From NCBI GenBank assembly GCA_965194535.1, contig OZ239145.1, positions 248,001 to 312,000 on the forward strand: 64,000 nucleotides of DNA, written 5' to 3'. Position numbers and translations under genes: made by a program. The notes beneath the pieces were generated by a model. The model was not told the origin of the DNA. It worked only from the letters and a program-made list of their open reading frames with translations, and searched no databases. The DNA is from Verrucolacustris abundans (GTDB taxonomy: Bacteria > Verrucomicrobiota > Verrucomicrobiia > Methylacidiphilales > Verrucolacustridaceae). Below are positions 25,536 to 34,615 of the stretch, in pieces (position 1 is the stretch's first letter; each line of letters begins with the position of its first letter).

Positions 25536-28043
25536 TTACTTCTGAGTCGAGAGATTGAAGTAGTAGCTGGAAAAGGGAGGGAGATCGGGAAGGGGCACGC
25601 CTTGAGTGGTGAGAGTATCGACAGGTGTAGAGAACGTGGCGGGATTGGATGAAGCGAGAAGGTCAGTGCCCGTTAAGGTGGCCCCATTGGGCAGGGCGAG
25701 TGCGGCGGTTGATTCCTTTGAGAGAAGGCATCGAACGCCCGAAAGAGTTTGCGTAGGATGCAGATTGACGGCGACGAGAACTGATTTCTGATTCACAGGG
25801 TCATTTCGAAGGAAGGAGTACATCCAGTGTCCTGAGGTGGTTTCGCCAGACAGACGACCGTAGGCGGGATTGCTCTTGTTGGCGGGATTGAGCGGGCAGA
25901 AGTTTCCTTGGGCAAGGGCAGGGTGAGTGAGGGATTGGAGGGTTCGCCCATAGAATGCACGAAGCTCTTTCTGCTCGATACTTAGAGGGGAACCGTCACA
26001 CGATCCGTCGTGATACCATTTCTGAAGTTCAGGGACCGACCAGTAGTCGAAAAAGGTGGTGCGTCCTTTATCGAGTTCGAACCCAGCGGCGCCCACGGTG
26101 GCAGCCTCACCAACCTCCTGTCCGTAGTAGACCATGACCGGCCCGCGAGAGAGGGCAAAGAGAACTGTGGATACAACGCGACCCACGGACATTCCGTGTC
26201 CACCCCAGTGCTGGGTGGAGGAGACGCGGCACTCATCGTGATTTTCGGCGTAGCGAAGGGAGTTATCGCCGACAAAACCTGGGCGGGTCAGGGAGTCGAG
26301 ATCGTTGGCCCACCCTGACTCTTCGTAGATTTTCATCAGACCTTTGTACACATCGTGTCCGTAGACGGAACTGAAGCCTGCTTCGATCAAGCTGAGTGGG
26401 TTGGAGTGGTAGGAGGCGAGATCGGGGTTGGCATCGGGGACTTCGAGCCGGGTATCGCCTTCATAGCATTCAGCATAAAAGTAGGTATTGGGATTGCGGG
26501 TGCGGGCGCGGGCGAGCGCCCAGTGCCAGAATTCGGAGGGGATGATGTGGGAGACATCGCATCGAAAGCCGTCGACACCGATCTCCTGCCAGTAGGTCAT
26601 GATGGCATCCATCTTTTTCCAGAGATTGGGAACGGGCACTTCGGGTTGGAGAACAGTGGGATGTTTTCGTTTCCCTTTGGCGCCTTGGGTGAAGTCGTAG
26701 CCGTAGTTGAGTTTGCAGGTTTCGTACCAGCAGTCTTGGCTGGGCCGCCATGTGTTTTGGTTGTCACCTGTAACGCGGCCCCGTTTCTGTTCGGGGGGAA
26801 AGAGTCCATCGATCTTCTCTTTAAGGCCTGGGAAGCGGTTGTCTTTATCGTCCCAGATGACGCGAGTGGTGGGCGTGGTGGGCTGTTTTTTCTTGGAGTC
26901 GAAGGTGGAGAGGTGAAGAGGGGGACCATCAGATCCGGGTTTCAGGTAGTAGAAGTCGTCCCCAGAAAAGAATTCGGTCGCTTGGTCGTCTTTGCCGAAG
27001 TCGCGTTCAGGATGAACAACCGAGGCGTAGCTGCGGGCGACGTGGTTGGGTACAAAATCGATAAAGATCCGGAGGTTCTTCTTTGTGGCGCGGGCGAGGA
27101 GAGCTTTGAACTCGTCGAGTCGCTTAGCGGGGTCGACGGCGTAGTCGGGGCAAACATCGTAGTAGTCGCGAATGGCGTAGGGGCTACCCGCGATGCCTTT
27201 GAGGAGGTCTGGATCGTCGGGGGGAAGCTGAAGGGAGGAGTAGTCGCGAGCTGTGGCTTGGCGATAGATGCCCGTGACCCAGATGGCATCGAAGCCGAGC
27301 TGTTGGAGGGAGGCGAGAGCAGTGTCGTTGAGATCAGCAAATTTTCCACAGCCGTTTTGTTCGAGAGTGCCGTTAGGGATGCAAGCGGAGTTGGTGTTGC
27401 CGAAGAGGCGGGGGAAGAGTTGGTAGATTCGGATTTTTCCTCCCGCTCGGGGGACGAGAGCCGCAGGGGTGGAGGAGGTTTCGATGGAGAGGGAGAGGAA
27501 GTGGGTGAGAGAGCGGTCGCCTGGTCCAGGCATAAGGTAGGGATCGGAGGAGCGGAGGAGTTGGCCCCAGCCGTTTTCAGCTGGGATATTTTTGAGGGCG
27601 GCGACGATCTGGAGTTTTCCTTGAGGGGTGGCCCAGGAGCGTGGGATTTCGAGTTCGAGCGGGCCGGTTTTACTGGAGAGGAGTTTGACTTCGGCGGGTG
27701 GGTTGGTGAAGGGAGCGAGTCCGAATCCATTCCAGGAGCGGGAGGAGAGAGTGGGGGTGGGGCCACGGAGAAGTAGGAGGTGATCGGCTTGGAATGGAAG
27801 AAAGAGAGAGGAGCCAGTGGTGGATTTTTGGAAAGGGACGAGAGCAGATCCGTCGAAGCCCGAGGCGGTGGCAAGGAGGAGGGCGTGATCAGGATTTTCG
27901 AGAGAGACGTCCGGGAAGCGGAGAAGAAGAGAGGACGGGTTTTTGGAGGGGAGAAGTTCGATCGTGATCGGTTGGGCCAAGAGTGGGCAGATCCAGGCGA
28001 GTAGAAGGAAAAATGAGAAACAAAATGTGTTCAGGCGAATCAT
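25536..28043 (-). CDS. secreted GH13 alpha-amylase-type enzyme
   Basis: 835 residues. A signal peptide (NTFCFSFFLLLAWICPLLA) is followed by about 200 residues of beta-rich sequence of unknown type. The GH13 barrel begins at about 215 with IRIYQLFPRLFGN. Region I is FIDFVPNHVAR (about 331), region II GFRCDVSHI with the nucleophile Asp (about 493), region III YFYAECYEGD (about 521) and region IV AENHDECR (about 599). The region I-II spacing is long because of an insertion with YDFTQG. A C-terminal sandwich closes it. It is the first gene of a two-gene operon with a second GH13, and an operator-like site lies about 50 bases upstream. Confidence 0.9.
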   Translation of the reverse strand: MIRLNTFCFSFFLLLAWICPLLAQPITIELLPSKNPSSLLLRFPDVSLENPDHALLLATASGFDGSALVPFQKSTTGSSLFLPFQADHLLLLRGPTPTLSSRSWNGFGLAPFTNPPAEVKLLSSKTGPLELEIPRSWATPQGKLQIVAALKNIPAENGWGQLLRSSDPYLMPGPGDRSLTHFLSLSIETSSTPAALVPRAGGKIRIYQLFPRLFGNTNSACIPNGTLEQNGCGKFADLNDTALASLQQLGFDAIWVTGIYRQATARDYSSLQLPPDDPDLLKGIAGSPYAIRDYYDVCPDYAVDPAKRLDEFKALLARATKKNLRIFIDFVPNHVARSYASVVHPERDFGKDDQATEFFSGDDFYYLKPGSDGPPLHLSTFDSKKKQPTTPTTRVIWDDKDNRFPGLKEKIDGLFPPEQKRGRVTGDNQNTWRPSQDCWYETCKLNYGYDFTQGAKGKRKHPTVLQPEVPVPNLWKKMDAIMTYWQEIGVDGFRCDVSHIIPSEFWHWALARARTRNPNTYFYAECYEGDTRLEVPDANPDLASYHSNPLSLIEAGFSSVYGHDVYKGLMKIYEESGWANDLDSLTRPGFVGDNSLRYAENHDECRVSSTQHWGGHGMSVGRVVSTVLFALSRGPVMVYYGQEVGEAATVGAAGFELDKGRTTFFDYWSVPELQKWYHDGSCDGSPLSIEQKELRAFYGRTLQSLTHPALAQGNFCPLNPANKSNPAYGRLSGETTSGHWMYSFLRNDPVNQKSVLVAVNLHPTQTLSGVRCLLSKESTAALALPNGATLTGTDLLASSNPATFSTPVDTLTTQGVPLPDLPPFSSYYFNLSTQK

Positions 28044-28093
28044 AGAAAATTTTTACCTTTTCGAAGTGTGTAAGGAAAGCATCCGAAAGCTGG

Positions 28094-28108
28094 TTCGAAC
28101 TGTTCCAT
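28094..28108. promoter_or_regulatory. LacI-type operator-like site 4
   Basis: TTCGAACTGTTCCAT lies 51 bases before the start of the 25536-28043 gene. The AAC-N-GTTC core and the trailing CAT match the other sites. Confidence 0.6.
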
Positions 28109-28144
28109 AAAAGAGGCCGCAAAGGGTGAAGAAGGGAAAGGACT

Positions 28145-30199
28145 TTAGGGAGTGGAGATTTGGAGATTGTTGCACCAGGAGTCGGCTTGGCCGTTGCGGT
28201 TGAAGATAACCAGGCTTTCGATGGGGGAGCCTGCATTGCCGCTGAGTCGACGGTTTTTCAATTCAACGGGGGAGCCTTGTCCGAGCGGGAGAGGTTCTAA
28301 TTTGAGGTCGTAGGTGTCGGAGGTTTTTAGAAGGAAGGTGATGCGGAGGGCGAGAGTGGAGGTGGGGAAAGAGGTGGAGGAGTCTTTTTCGCCATCGAAG
28401 AGTTGGAGAGTGGATTTATCTTGGAGGGCGCACAGTTCGAAACGGGAGTTTTTGTTGTAGTCGTCGGGGGAGGAGGCGGTGGTGCCTTGGCGGAGGGTGA
28501 GGCCAACGGAGCCTCCTTTTGCGGTGGCTTCAGGAAAGGGGGAGCGAAGAATGTCGAGGGAGAGGGATTGGCCTGGGGCGAGGGGTTGGGACAGAGGGCG
28601 GAAGGCGCAGGCCTTGGGGAAGTTGTCGCCGTTTGCGAAGAGACCCCAAGCACGACCGTTCGAGGCGGCGGGAGTGATATTGGGTTTGTCTTTTTCCTCT
28701 GCGAGGTAGAAGCCTGCAAAGGTTTTTTGGTTCGGATCGGCATTAGTGAGGAGTTGCCAAGGTCCGAATCCCGAGCCGGCGGTGGATTCATTTTTCCAAT
28801 CGGAGCCGTAGGCGGGGTCGGAGGCAGAGTCGGATTTTGCGAAGGACGTGGATGGTTTGGCTGGGGTGGAGGGGGAAGGTGCGGCGGCGGTGGAGGGTGA
28901 GTTTGCTGTGGCGGAACCGCTGACGGCGAAGACAGGGGTTTCTTTAGGGAATTCGAGTTTGGAGCGGCGGGCGGTATTTTTCTGTTCGGCGTCGGGTTCT
29001 GCGGTGACAAAGAGAGGAAGAACAGGACGTTCTTTGTTTTTGCCAAGTTTAGTTTCCTTTTCTTTCTGCTCGATGAGAAGGAATCCGAAGAAGCGGCCGC
29101 CTCCGTATTCGCCGAGGAGGAGTTCGATCTCCTGAGGTTTGCCTGCCTCCCAATTCATCCAGTCGCCGTAAACGAGGTGGGCTTTGGCTCTGTCCTCGTC
29201 GGTATTGCCCTCCATAAAATCGACAATGGAGTATTCGTCGATGTGGTCTTTGGGTTTCCATCCGGAGAGAGATTGGGAAGTGTCCCAGTGTGCTTCCAGA
29301 ACCGTGCGACCGTTGACGGCAACCCAGAGAAGGTCGTCGGCTTTACCAACGAAACGGAACTGACCTGAGGTGGGGGCGGCGCAGCGACCACGATAGTGGA
29401 TGATCCAGTAGTTGGGTTTGACCTTGTCGGCGACACCAAAGATTTTTGGAGCTTCGGAGGCTTGGCCCATGGGCATAAAAATTTGGGTCGCGCCGAGTTT
29501 TTTTGGAACGGCAAAATATTTTCGTAGAGCGGCGGGGTTCACGCGGTTGCCGGAGAGGATTCCGCGGACGGCTCCATAAAAGTCGGTGTCCTTGGTGCCG
29601 ATGTCGGTGGGTTTGCGACCGGTGGAGTCGAGTTTGAGGTCATACATCGTACCGACGAGGTCGTCTTCCGTGGTTTCGGAAAAGCCGAAGAGAGTGGATT
29701 TAGAGGTGCGTCGGCCTTTGCCTCCGCCACTTCCGCCGCCCCCGCTTTTGGTGCCGGTGCCTGCGGCGCCTTGGCCGACGGAGGTGGTGGGGGTGGAAAG
29801 TTTAGCAGGGGTGGGGGGAGCGAAGGTGGGGGCGGTGGTGGGGGTGGAGAGGGCGAGGATTTCAGTGGAGTTGTCGATTTCGGTGGGTGTGGTTTCGGCC
29901 ATAGCGGGGGCGGAGTCTTCGGGAGGGGAGTCGTCGGTTGAGGGTGGGGCGGAGGATTCGGGGCCGGAGTCGGCCGAGTCGACATTTTCGCTGGTGAATA
30001 TGGAGAGAGGGTTTCCGCCTTTGAAAATGACAATGCTACCGAGGCCAAGGAGGGCAAGGACGTGGACGGCGATGGCGATGAGGAATGGGGTGGAGGTAAG
30101 GAGGGCGGTGATGGCGAGCCACTTTTTTTTCTGACTTTTGGGGTCGGTGGGAGGAGTGGGGCGAGGGGTCCGGATGGGGGGGATGGGGGTAGGCGGCAT
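28145..30199 (-). CDS. membrane-anchored protein with proline-rich linker and PA14-like domain
   Basis: 684 residues. A short cytoplasmic Pro-rich N-terminus leads to one membrane helix (about 30-60, FLIAIAVHVLALLGLGSIVI). A long Pro/Ser/Thr-rich linker (about 75-150) and a Gly-rich patch (GTKSGGGGSGGGKGRR) follow. At about 225-370 there is a PA14-like pattern: YWIIHYRGRCAAPTSGQFRF, then ADDLLWVAVNGRTVLEAHWD. The last 200 residues have beta-sandwich character. PA14 modules often bind carbohydrates. This layout (anchor, linker, sandwich) is common in Verrucomicrobiota. Its place inside the glucan locus suggests a surface binding role, but it is also divergent from a pseudopilin gene 103 bases away. 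The domain call is by eye. Confidence 0.72.
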   Translation of the reverse strand: MPPTPIPPIRTPRPTPPTDPKSQKKKWLAITALLTSTPFLIAIAVHVLALLGLGSIVIFKGGNPLSIFTSENVDSADSGPESSAPPSTDDSPPEDSAPAMAETTPTEIDNSTEILALSTPTTAPTFAPPTPAKLSTPTTSVGQGAAGTGTKSGGGGSGGGKGRRTSKSTLFGFSETTEDDLVGTMYDLKLDSTGRKPTDIGTKDTDFYGAVRGILSGNRVNPAALRKYFAVPKKLGATQIFMPMGQASEAPKIFGVADKVKPNYWIIHYRGRCAAPTSGQFRFVGKADDLLWVAVNGRTVLEAHWDTSQSLSGWKPKDHIDEYSIVDFMEGNTDEDRAKAHLVYGDWMNWEAGKPQEIELLLGEYGGGRFFGFLLIEQKEKETKLGKNKERPVLPLFVTAEPDAEQKNTARRSKLEFPKETPVFAVSGSATANSPSTAAAPSPSTPAKPSTSFAKSDSASDPAYGSDWKNESTAGSGFGPWQLLTNADPNQKTFAGFYLAEEKDKPNITPAASNGRAWGLFANGDNFPKACAFRPLSQPLAPGQSLSLDILRSPFPEATAKGGSVGLTLRQGTTASSPDDYNKNSRFELCALQDKSTLQLFDGEKDSSTSFPTSTLALRITFLLKTSDTYDLKLEPLPLGQGSPVELKNRRLSGNAGSPIESLVIFNRNGQADSWCNNLQISTP

Positions 30200-30301
30200 A
30201 GGGAGAAGAATGCTTTACTATTATTTGGCAGGAAGAGCGAGCGAGATAGAGGGGATGGAATATTTCATCGCGAGAAAAGAGAAAAGTGATATCTTTAATT
30301 T

Positions 30302-30910
30302 ATGGAAAGAATTTTTAGAAAAAATGGAATAGGGTCAGGACAAGCTGGTTTTACGTTGGTGGAGTTGCTGGTGGTGGTCGGGATTATCGGGTTGTTGGTC
30401 GGGCTGATTTCAGTAGCGGTTCCGAAGGCGATTGAATCGGGTATGAAGGCAAAGGCGAAGGGGGAGTTGACGGCGATTGTGGCAGCGGTGAAAGCGTACA
30501 AGCAGGAGTATGGGCAGTGGCCAGTCGCTAAATCCAAAATGGATTCGGTGGCGGATGAGTATAACTCGTGGTACGGCCCGCCGACCACGGTTAGCGAATC
30601 GAAGGATCTTATGAGGATTTTATCGGGGGATATGACAGTCCAGAAAGATGGGCAAACGATGAATCCGAAGGGGGTACGCTTTTTGGAGGGCGCTAAGACT
30701 GACGGCACCTTTCAGGATCCCTGGGAAAATCAGTACTGCGTGAAGATGGATACGAACGATTCGGGTGGGTTGGAGTATTACGGTTCCTCAGGCACCCAAG
30801 AAAATATCCGGGTTACCGTCATTGCGGTTTCGCTTGGCAAAAATAAAACCCAAGAGGACCCGGACAAAAAAGTTACAAAAACGTGCGACGACGTTTACAG
30901 CTGGCGTTGA
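30302..30910 (+). CDS. type II secretion-type major pseudopilin (GspG-like)
   Basis: 202 residues. A short basic leader ends in Gly, followed by FTLVELLVVVGIIGLLVGLI, the standard prepilin cleavage and methylation site with Glu at +5. The amphipathic helix that follows (KAKGELTAIVAAVKAYKQEY) and the later GTFQDPWENQYCVK are GspG-type features. Prepilin peptidase would process it and it would assemble in an inner-membrane pseudopilus. Many pseudopilin paralogues are scattered in Verrucomicrobiota genomes, so a link to export of the amylases is plausible but unproven. A weak 7-bp hairpin (30938-30958) follows the gene. Confidence 0.88.
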   Translation: MERIFRKNGIGSGQAGFTLVELLVVVGIIGLLVGLISVAVPKAIESGMKAKAKGELTAIVAAVKAYKQEYGQWPVAKSKMDSVADEYNSWYGPPTTVSESKDLMRILSGDMTVQKDGQTMNPKGVRFLEGAKTDGTFQDPWENQYCVKMDTNDSGGLEYYGSSGTQENIRVTVIAVSLGKNKTQEDPDKKVTKTCDDVYSWR

Positions 30911-31038
30911 GTATTTCCTAGAAATCTTTGGTGCTTGTCTCCTCTTGTTTTGAGGAGATCTGGGGCTAAATGTAAACATTGATAATCCGCCTGAAATCAT
31001 GGGCGACATCTAGCACGCAAGTAATTTATATTTAGATA

Positions 31039-31053
31039 TTTAAACGGTTCACA
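31039..31053. promoter_or_regulatory. LacI-type operator-like site 5
   Basis: TTTAAACGGTTCACA lies 88 bases before the start of the starch-binding-like protein gene. The core AAC-N-GTTC is kept; the flank differs from the other copies. Confidence 0.5.
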
Positions 31054-31126
31054 ACTAGTCGTAGTTGCATATCCTTACTTCGTAAGCAATACTACTTAAT
31101 ACATGATGGCAAATTGCCTAAATGTT

Positions 31127-31133
31127 GAGGAGG
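31127..31133 (+). promoter_or_regulatory. strong ribosome binding site
   Basis: GAGGAGG seven bases before the ATG at 31141. It is the best Shine-Dalgarno match that I noticed in the window and points to high expression of the downstream secreted protein. Confidence 0.8.
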
Positions 31134-31140
31134 TCTATTA

Positions 31141-33687
31141 ATGAAAATAGTGTCCAATCGTTTTGCAATTCTGTGCGCGGCCTTTGGCCTCGCTTCCTTT
31201 TTCAGTTTTAGCGCACAGGCGCGTGTTTATAGCGATGCAAGCAGCGATCTTTTTGATAACGGTCTCGCGAACCTGGACATCACCTCGGTGGAAGTCACCA
31301 ATGATGCGTCGAATATTAGCTTCACTGTTACTACCCGTGGGTACGCCGACTGGACCAAGTACTTAATTGGAATCCGAACGGCGGCAGCTTCCTCCAGTTC
31401 GACAACGGGGAATGCCTGGAGCAGGCCGGCTAGTTACGCTGAGGGTATCAATTTTCAGATTGCTGCGTGGGTCGATGGAGCCACTCCTACAGCCCAGTAT
31501 ATTGCATACACTTCAGGGGCTTGGAATTGGGGTGTCGCAACCACGGCAACGATGGATTTGACTCAAACCGCGGCCAATAAAGTCTCATGGACCGTATCGT
31601 TAGCGTCGTTGGGTTTAGCTCTTGGTGATATAGTTAAATTTGATGTGGGGACTTCGGGAGGTGATGGCAATGGTTTTATCGATGCTCTCAGCACATCAAA
31701 TTTAACCACCACCGGCTGGGGGGTTGCCTCCACGGGCGGGGCGTTGCTTACCTACACAACGATTGATCCCAATGCGGACGGGGATTTGGACAACGACAAC
31801 CTGCAGGACAATTGGGAGGTGACTTACTTTAGCAATGTCACGGCCCAAGATGGCTCCGGTGATCCCGAGAGTGACACTTTGACCAATGAGCAGGAAGAGA
31901 CGGCGGGAACAGATCCGACCAAAGCGGATACGGACGGTGACGGCTGGGCGGACGGGTCCGACACTGCACCCTTGGTGGCCGACAACGTCACCCAAAACAT
32001 CACCTTCAAAGTCGATATGGGCGTGCAAATTTTCAAGGGGGCTTTTCTGGCTGGCACGGATATGATTTATGTGGTGGGTGACTTTGGTTCGGGAAACATC
32101 TGGAACACCACGGCCAACCTTTTGACCGATCTTGATTCCGATGGCGTTTACGAGGGAACCGTGGCGGTGACTTCCGCAGGGCTGGCCAATCTTGGATTTA
32201 AATACCTGATCGGGGGGAAGACCCCAGAGTCAGTCGGCTACGAAAACATTACTGGCAATCGAACCTTAGTGGCGGCTCCTGCCGGAACCACGCCGGCAGA
32301 TCGAACGTTAATGACCGTTCCCTTTGCCAACGCCTCGGCCACGCGGCTGGTGACTTTTCAAGTAGACATGACAGTAGCCGAGTTGAGTGGAGTGTTTGAT
32401 CCAGCGAACGATTCCGTTGAGGCAATCGGATCCTTCACAGGTAGCGAGTGGGGGGCGGGCTTGCCTTTGTCAGATACCGATCAGGATAAGATCTACACCT
32501 TAACTTTGTATGCGGATGGAGCGGATGGTACCGAGACAAACTACAAATTTAGAATTAAGAAAGGCACAACGACAAACTACACTTGGGAATCAGATCCAAA
32601 CCGAACTTTTAATCTAGGGGTTGCTTATTCGGTAGGGGGTTCGAATACTCCGCAGGTACTATCGGTAGATTATTTTAATAGGGTTGGTCAGAGCCGAAGC
32701 ATCACTTTTTCTGTGGATATGAGCATCCAGCAGGCCCAAAACAAATTTGACGCTGATACTGGAACGGTCGAGATCAGGGGCATCGGCTCGTTTGATGCGT
32801 CCAATGCTAAGTCTCTTGCTCGGGTGGGGGGAACATATGTTTACTCGGGAACCTATACAGTGCCGGGAGATGTAGGCACAACATTTGCCTACAAATTCTT
32901 TAGCAGTGCTGTGACCGAGTCGGGTTTTGAAATCATCAACCCGAGCGATTTGTACGCGAATCGTGTTCTAACGTTTGAGGCAAGTGGTTCTCCAATGGTT
33001 CTGGAGACAGCTTATTTCAGCAACCAAAGTGTAGTGCCACCCAGCGCTCTATCCTACACGCCCTCATCAGCTAGTGGAACGGTGGGGGCGGCGATCACAA
33101 GTTTGAATCCGACGGTGACGGGTACGGTGACATCTTATTCGGTCAGCCCAGCCCTGCCGTTGGGACTCTCTCTTGATGAATCCTCGGGAGTTATCAGTGG
33201 AACGCCTTCAGCGGCTGCCTCTACAGCCGATTATACGGTGACGGCGACCAACGGGACGGGAAGCACCACAGCAACAGTCACGATTGAGGTGGCGGCCGCG
33301 CCTGTGGGCAGCACGTTTGCGGGTTGGAGCGGTGGGGCTACGGCCACGCCTGAACTAGTGGCCAAGTATGCCATTGGTGGGGGCAGCGGCCCCAACGCCC
33401 AAGGAGAAGCACCCACGGTCGGCAAGGGCTTTATCGTCCCGAACCACTACACCTACATAGAGGCGATCGTACGAACGGATGACAGCCAACTTTCGTTTGT
33501 AGCGGAGGCGTCAACGGATCTCAGTTCTGGATTTAGTTCCACGGGGTCCTGGACGGTCGAGGGCGCGGCCCTAGGTGTCTCCCAGCAGGACGTCCCTTCC
33601 GGCTGTGAGAGAAAAAAGTTTACCTACTGGCACGGAATGGCACAAAATAAGATGTTTTTGCGAGTGAGGGCGACGCTGGCTCCTTAA
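31141..33687 (+). CDS. secreted protein with three starch-binding-like repeats and an Ig-like domain
   Basis: 848 residues with a signal peptide (FAILCAAFGLASFFSFSAQA). Residues about 28-210 are a beta-sandwich (DITSVEVTNDASNISFTVTT). Residues about 210-285 are Asp-rich, thrombospondin-3-like (DPNADGDLDNDNLQDNWE). Three related modules start with ITFKVDMGVQIF (about 285), VTFQVDMTVAELSGVFDP (about 403) and ITFSVDMSIQQAQNKFDA (about 520). Each has the pattern seen in SusE-like starch-binding modules (VDM...F...D.V...GSF). A putative Ig domain of He_PIG type (about 640-720, PLGLSLDESSGVISGTPSA) and a Verrucomicrobiota-type C-terminal domain follow. No catalytic motif is visible. It probably holds alpha-glucan near the cell for the locus enzymes. 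An operator-like site and a perfect ribosome site precede it; a strong terminator follows. Confidence 0.82.
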   Translation: MKIVSNRFAILCAAFGLASFFSFSAQARVYSDASSDLFDNGLANLDITSVEVTNDASNISFTVTTRGYADWTKYLIGIRTAAASSSSTTGNAWSRPASYAEGINFQIAAWVDGATPTAQYIAYTSGAWNWGVATTATMDLTQTAANKVSWTVSLASLGLALGDIVKFDVGTSGGDGNGFIDALSTSNLTTTGWGVASTGGALLTYTTIDPNADGDLDNDNLQDNWEVTYFSNVTAQDGSGDPESDTLTNEQEETAGTDPTKADTDGDGWADGSDTAPLVADNVTQNITFKVDMGVQIFKGAFLAGTDMIYVVGDFGSGNIWNTTANLLTDLDSDGVYEGTVAVTSAGLANLGFKYLIGGKTPESVGYENITGNRTLVAAPAGTTPADRTLMTVPFANASATRLVTFQVDMTVAELSGVFDPANDSVEAIGSFTGSEWGAGLPLSDTDQDKIYTLTLYADGADGTETNYKFRIKKGTTTNYTWESDPNRTFNLGVAYSVGGSNTPQVLSVDYFNRVGQSRSITFSVDMSIQQAQNKFDADTGTVEIRGIGSFDASNAKSLARVGGTYVYSGTYTVPGDVGTTFAYKFFSSAVTESGFEIINPSDLYANRVLTFEASGSPMVLETAYFSNQSVVPPSALSYTPSSASGTVGAAITSLNPTVTGTVTSYSVSPALPLGLSLDESSGVISGTPSAAASTADYTVTATNGTGSTTATVTIEVAAAPVGSTFAGWSGGATATPELVAKYAIGGGSGPNAQGEAPTVGKGFIVPNHYTYIEAIVRTDDSQLSFVAEASTDLSSGFSSTGSWTVEGAALGVSQQDVPSGCERKKFTYWHGMAQNKMFLRVRATLAP

Positions 33688-33711
33688 TTGATTTGCTTTG
33701 AAGTTTAAAGA

Positions 33712-33744
33712 AGGGCTGGAGGCTACAAGCTTCCAGCCCTTTTT
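33712..33744 (+). terminator. rho-independent terminator after the starch-binding-like gene
   Basis: AGGGCTGGAGGCT, loop ACA, then AGCTTCCAGCCCT form a 13-bp stem with one G-T pair, followed directly by TTTT. It begins 25 bases past the stop codon. Confidence 0.92.
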
Positions 33745-33794
33745 GTTTATGGACTGGTTGGGACGCGGTCTTTGTTGTGAATTTTGGGTAAAGG

Positions 33795-33960
33795 TAGGGC
33801 GACCAATTCCCCTGCGTAAGCAGACGTCTACTTCATCATGGAATGAGAAACCTGAATGGGTGGGGGTAGGTCTTAGGGGACCAATCCCTTGGTCGCCTAG
33901 GTGAGCGTTGAATCTTTGAGTTTTTAGCGAGGCGGGCAAGGGACAATCCGCCCTACTGGT
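33795..33960. repeat. intergenic palindromic units
   Basis: The gap between the terminator and the nth gene holds an inverted pair, TAGGGCGACCAA (33795-33806) and TTGGTCGCCTA (33889-33899), and a further GGCGG...CCGCC hairpin near 33930-33955. No coding frame is convincing. These look like small intergenic repeat elements of unknown role. Confidence 0.4.
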
Positions 33961-33970
33961 GAATCAGGAA

Positions 33971-34615
33971 TCAAACGCCCCGTTGGGGGCACAGCTTTTT
34001 CACTTCGCACTGGGCGCAGTCGGGTTTGCGGGCGTTGCATCGCTTCCTGCCGTGAGCAATCAGAAGATGGGAGACCAGTGTCCAATCCTCCTTCGGAATG
34101 AGTCGCACGAGTGCGCTCTCCACTTTCACGGGATCGAGATGCCTCGTGAGCCCCATCCTACGTGAAAGACGACCCACATGGGTATCCACCACAACACCCT
34201 CCGCTAGTCCAAATGCGTTCCCTAAAACCACATTTGCAGTTTTCCGACCAACCCCAGCCAGTTTGTGGAGAGCCTCCATCGTTTTTGGAACTTTTCCTTG
34301 ATGGTCTTTCACAAGAGTTGCGGCACAGGAGCGAAGAGATCGTGCTTTCGCACGATAGAATCCTGTGGAGTGAATGATTTTCTCTAACTCTCCCTGTGAA
34401 ATCGCAGCCAAGGATGCTGCATCTGGACAGCGCGCAAAGAGGGCAGGGGTGACCTGATTCACCCGCTCATCGGTGCACTGGGCAGAGAGAATTGTGGCAA
34501 TGAGAAGTTCAAGCGGAGTTGTGAAATGGAGAGCGCAGTGGGCGTCGGGATAGGTCCGCTTCAGGATGGTGAGGATTTGAGTGGTCCGGCGACGCAGAGC
34601 CGGGGAAGGGGTCAC
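33971..34615 (-). CDS. nth: endonuclease III (DNA glycosylase/AP lyase)
   Basis: 214 residues, close to the usual 211. The GTG start overlaps the stop of the TPR gene (GTGA). The helix-hairpin-helix LAGVGRKTANVVLGNAFG carries the catalytic Lys and VVDTHVGRLSRRMG the catalytic Asp. The C-terminal CNARKPDCAQCEVKKLC provides the C-X6-C-X2-C-X5-C ligands of the [4Fe-4S] cluster. It removes oxidised pyrimidines and nicks abasic sites in base excision repair. It is translationally coupled to an unrelated TPR protein, so the pairing is probably only transcriptional. Confidence 0.97.
   Translation of the reverse strand: MTPSPALRRRTTQILTILKRTYPDAHCALHFTTPLELLIATILSAQCTDERVNQVTPALFARCPDAASLAAISQGELEKIIHSTGFYRAKARSLRSCAATLVKDHQGKVPKTMEALHKLAGVGRKTANVVLGNAFGLAEGVVVDTHVGRLSRRMGLTRHLDPVKVESALVRLIPKEDWTLVSHLLIAHGRKRCNARKPDCAQCEVKKLCPQRGV

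Noticed and set aside
26355..27776. 473-codon rightward frame inside the 25536-28043 gene
   Set aside because: Antisense shadow; the opposite strand has all GH13 regions.
29539..30057. Pro-rich frame overlapping the PA14-like protein gene
   Set aside because: Low-complexity shadow of the real Pro/Ser-rich linker in another frame.
34612..34615. Functional link between nth and the TPR protein because of their GTGA overlap
   Set aside because: The overlap shows coupled translation only; nothing in the TPR protein, which is exported, relates to DNA repair.
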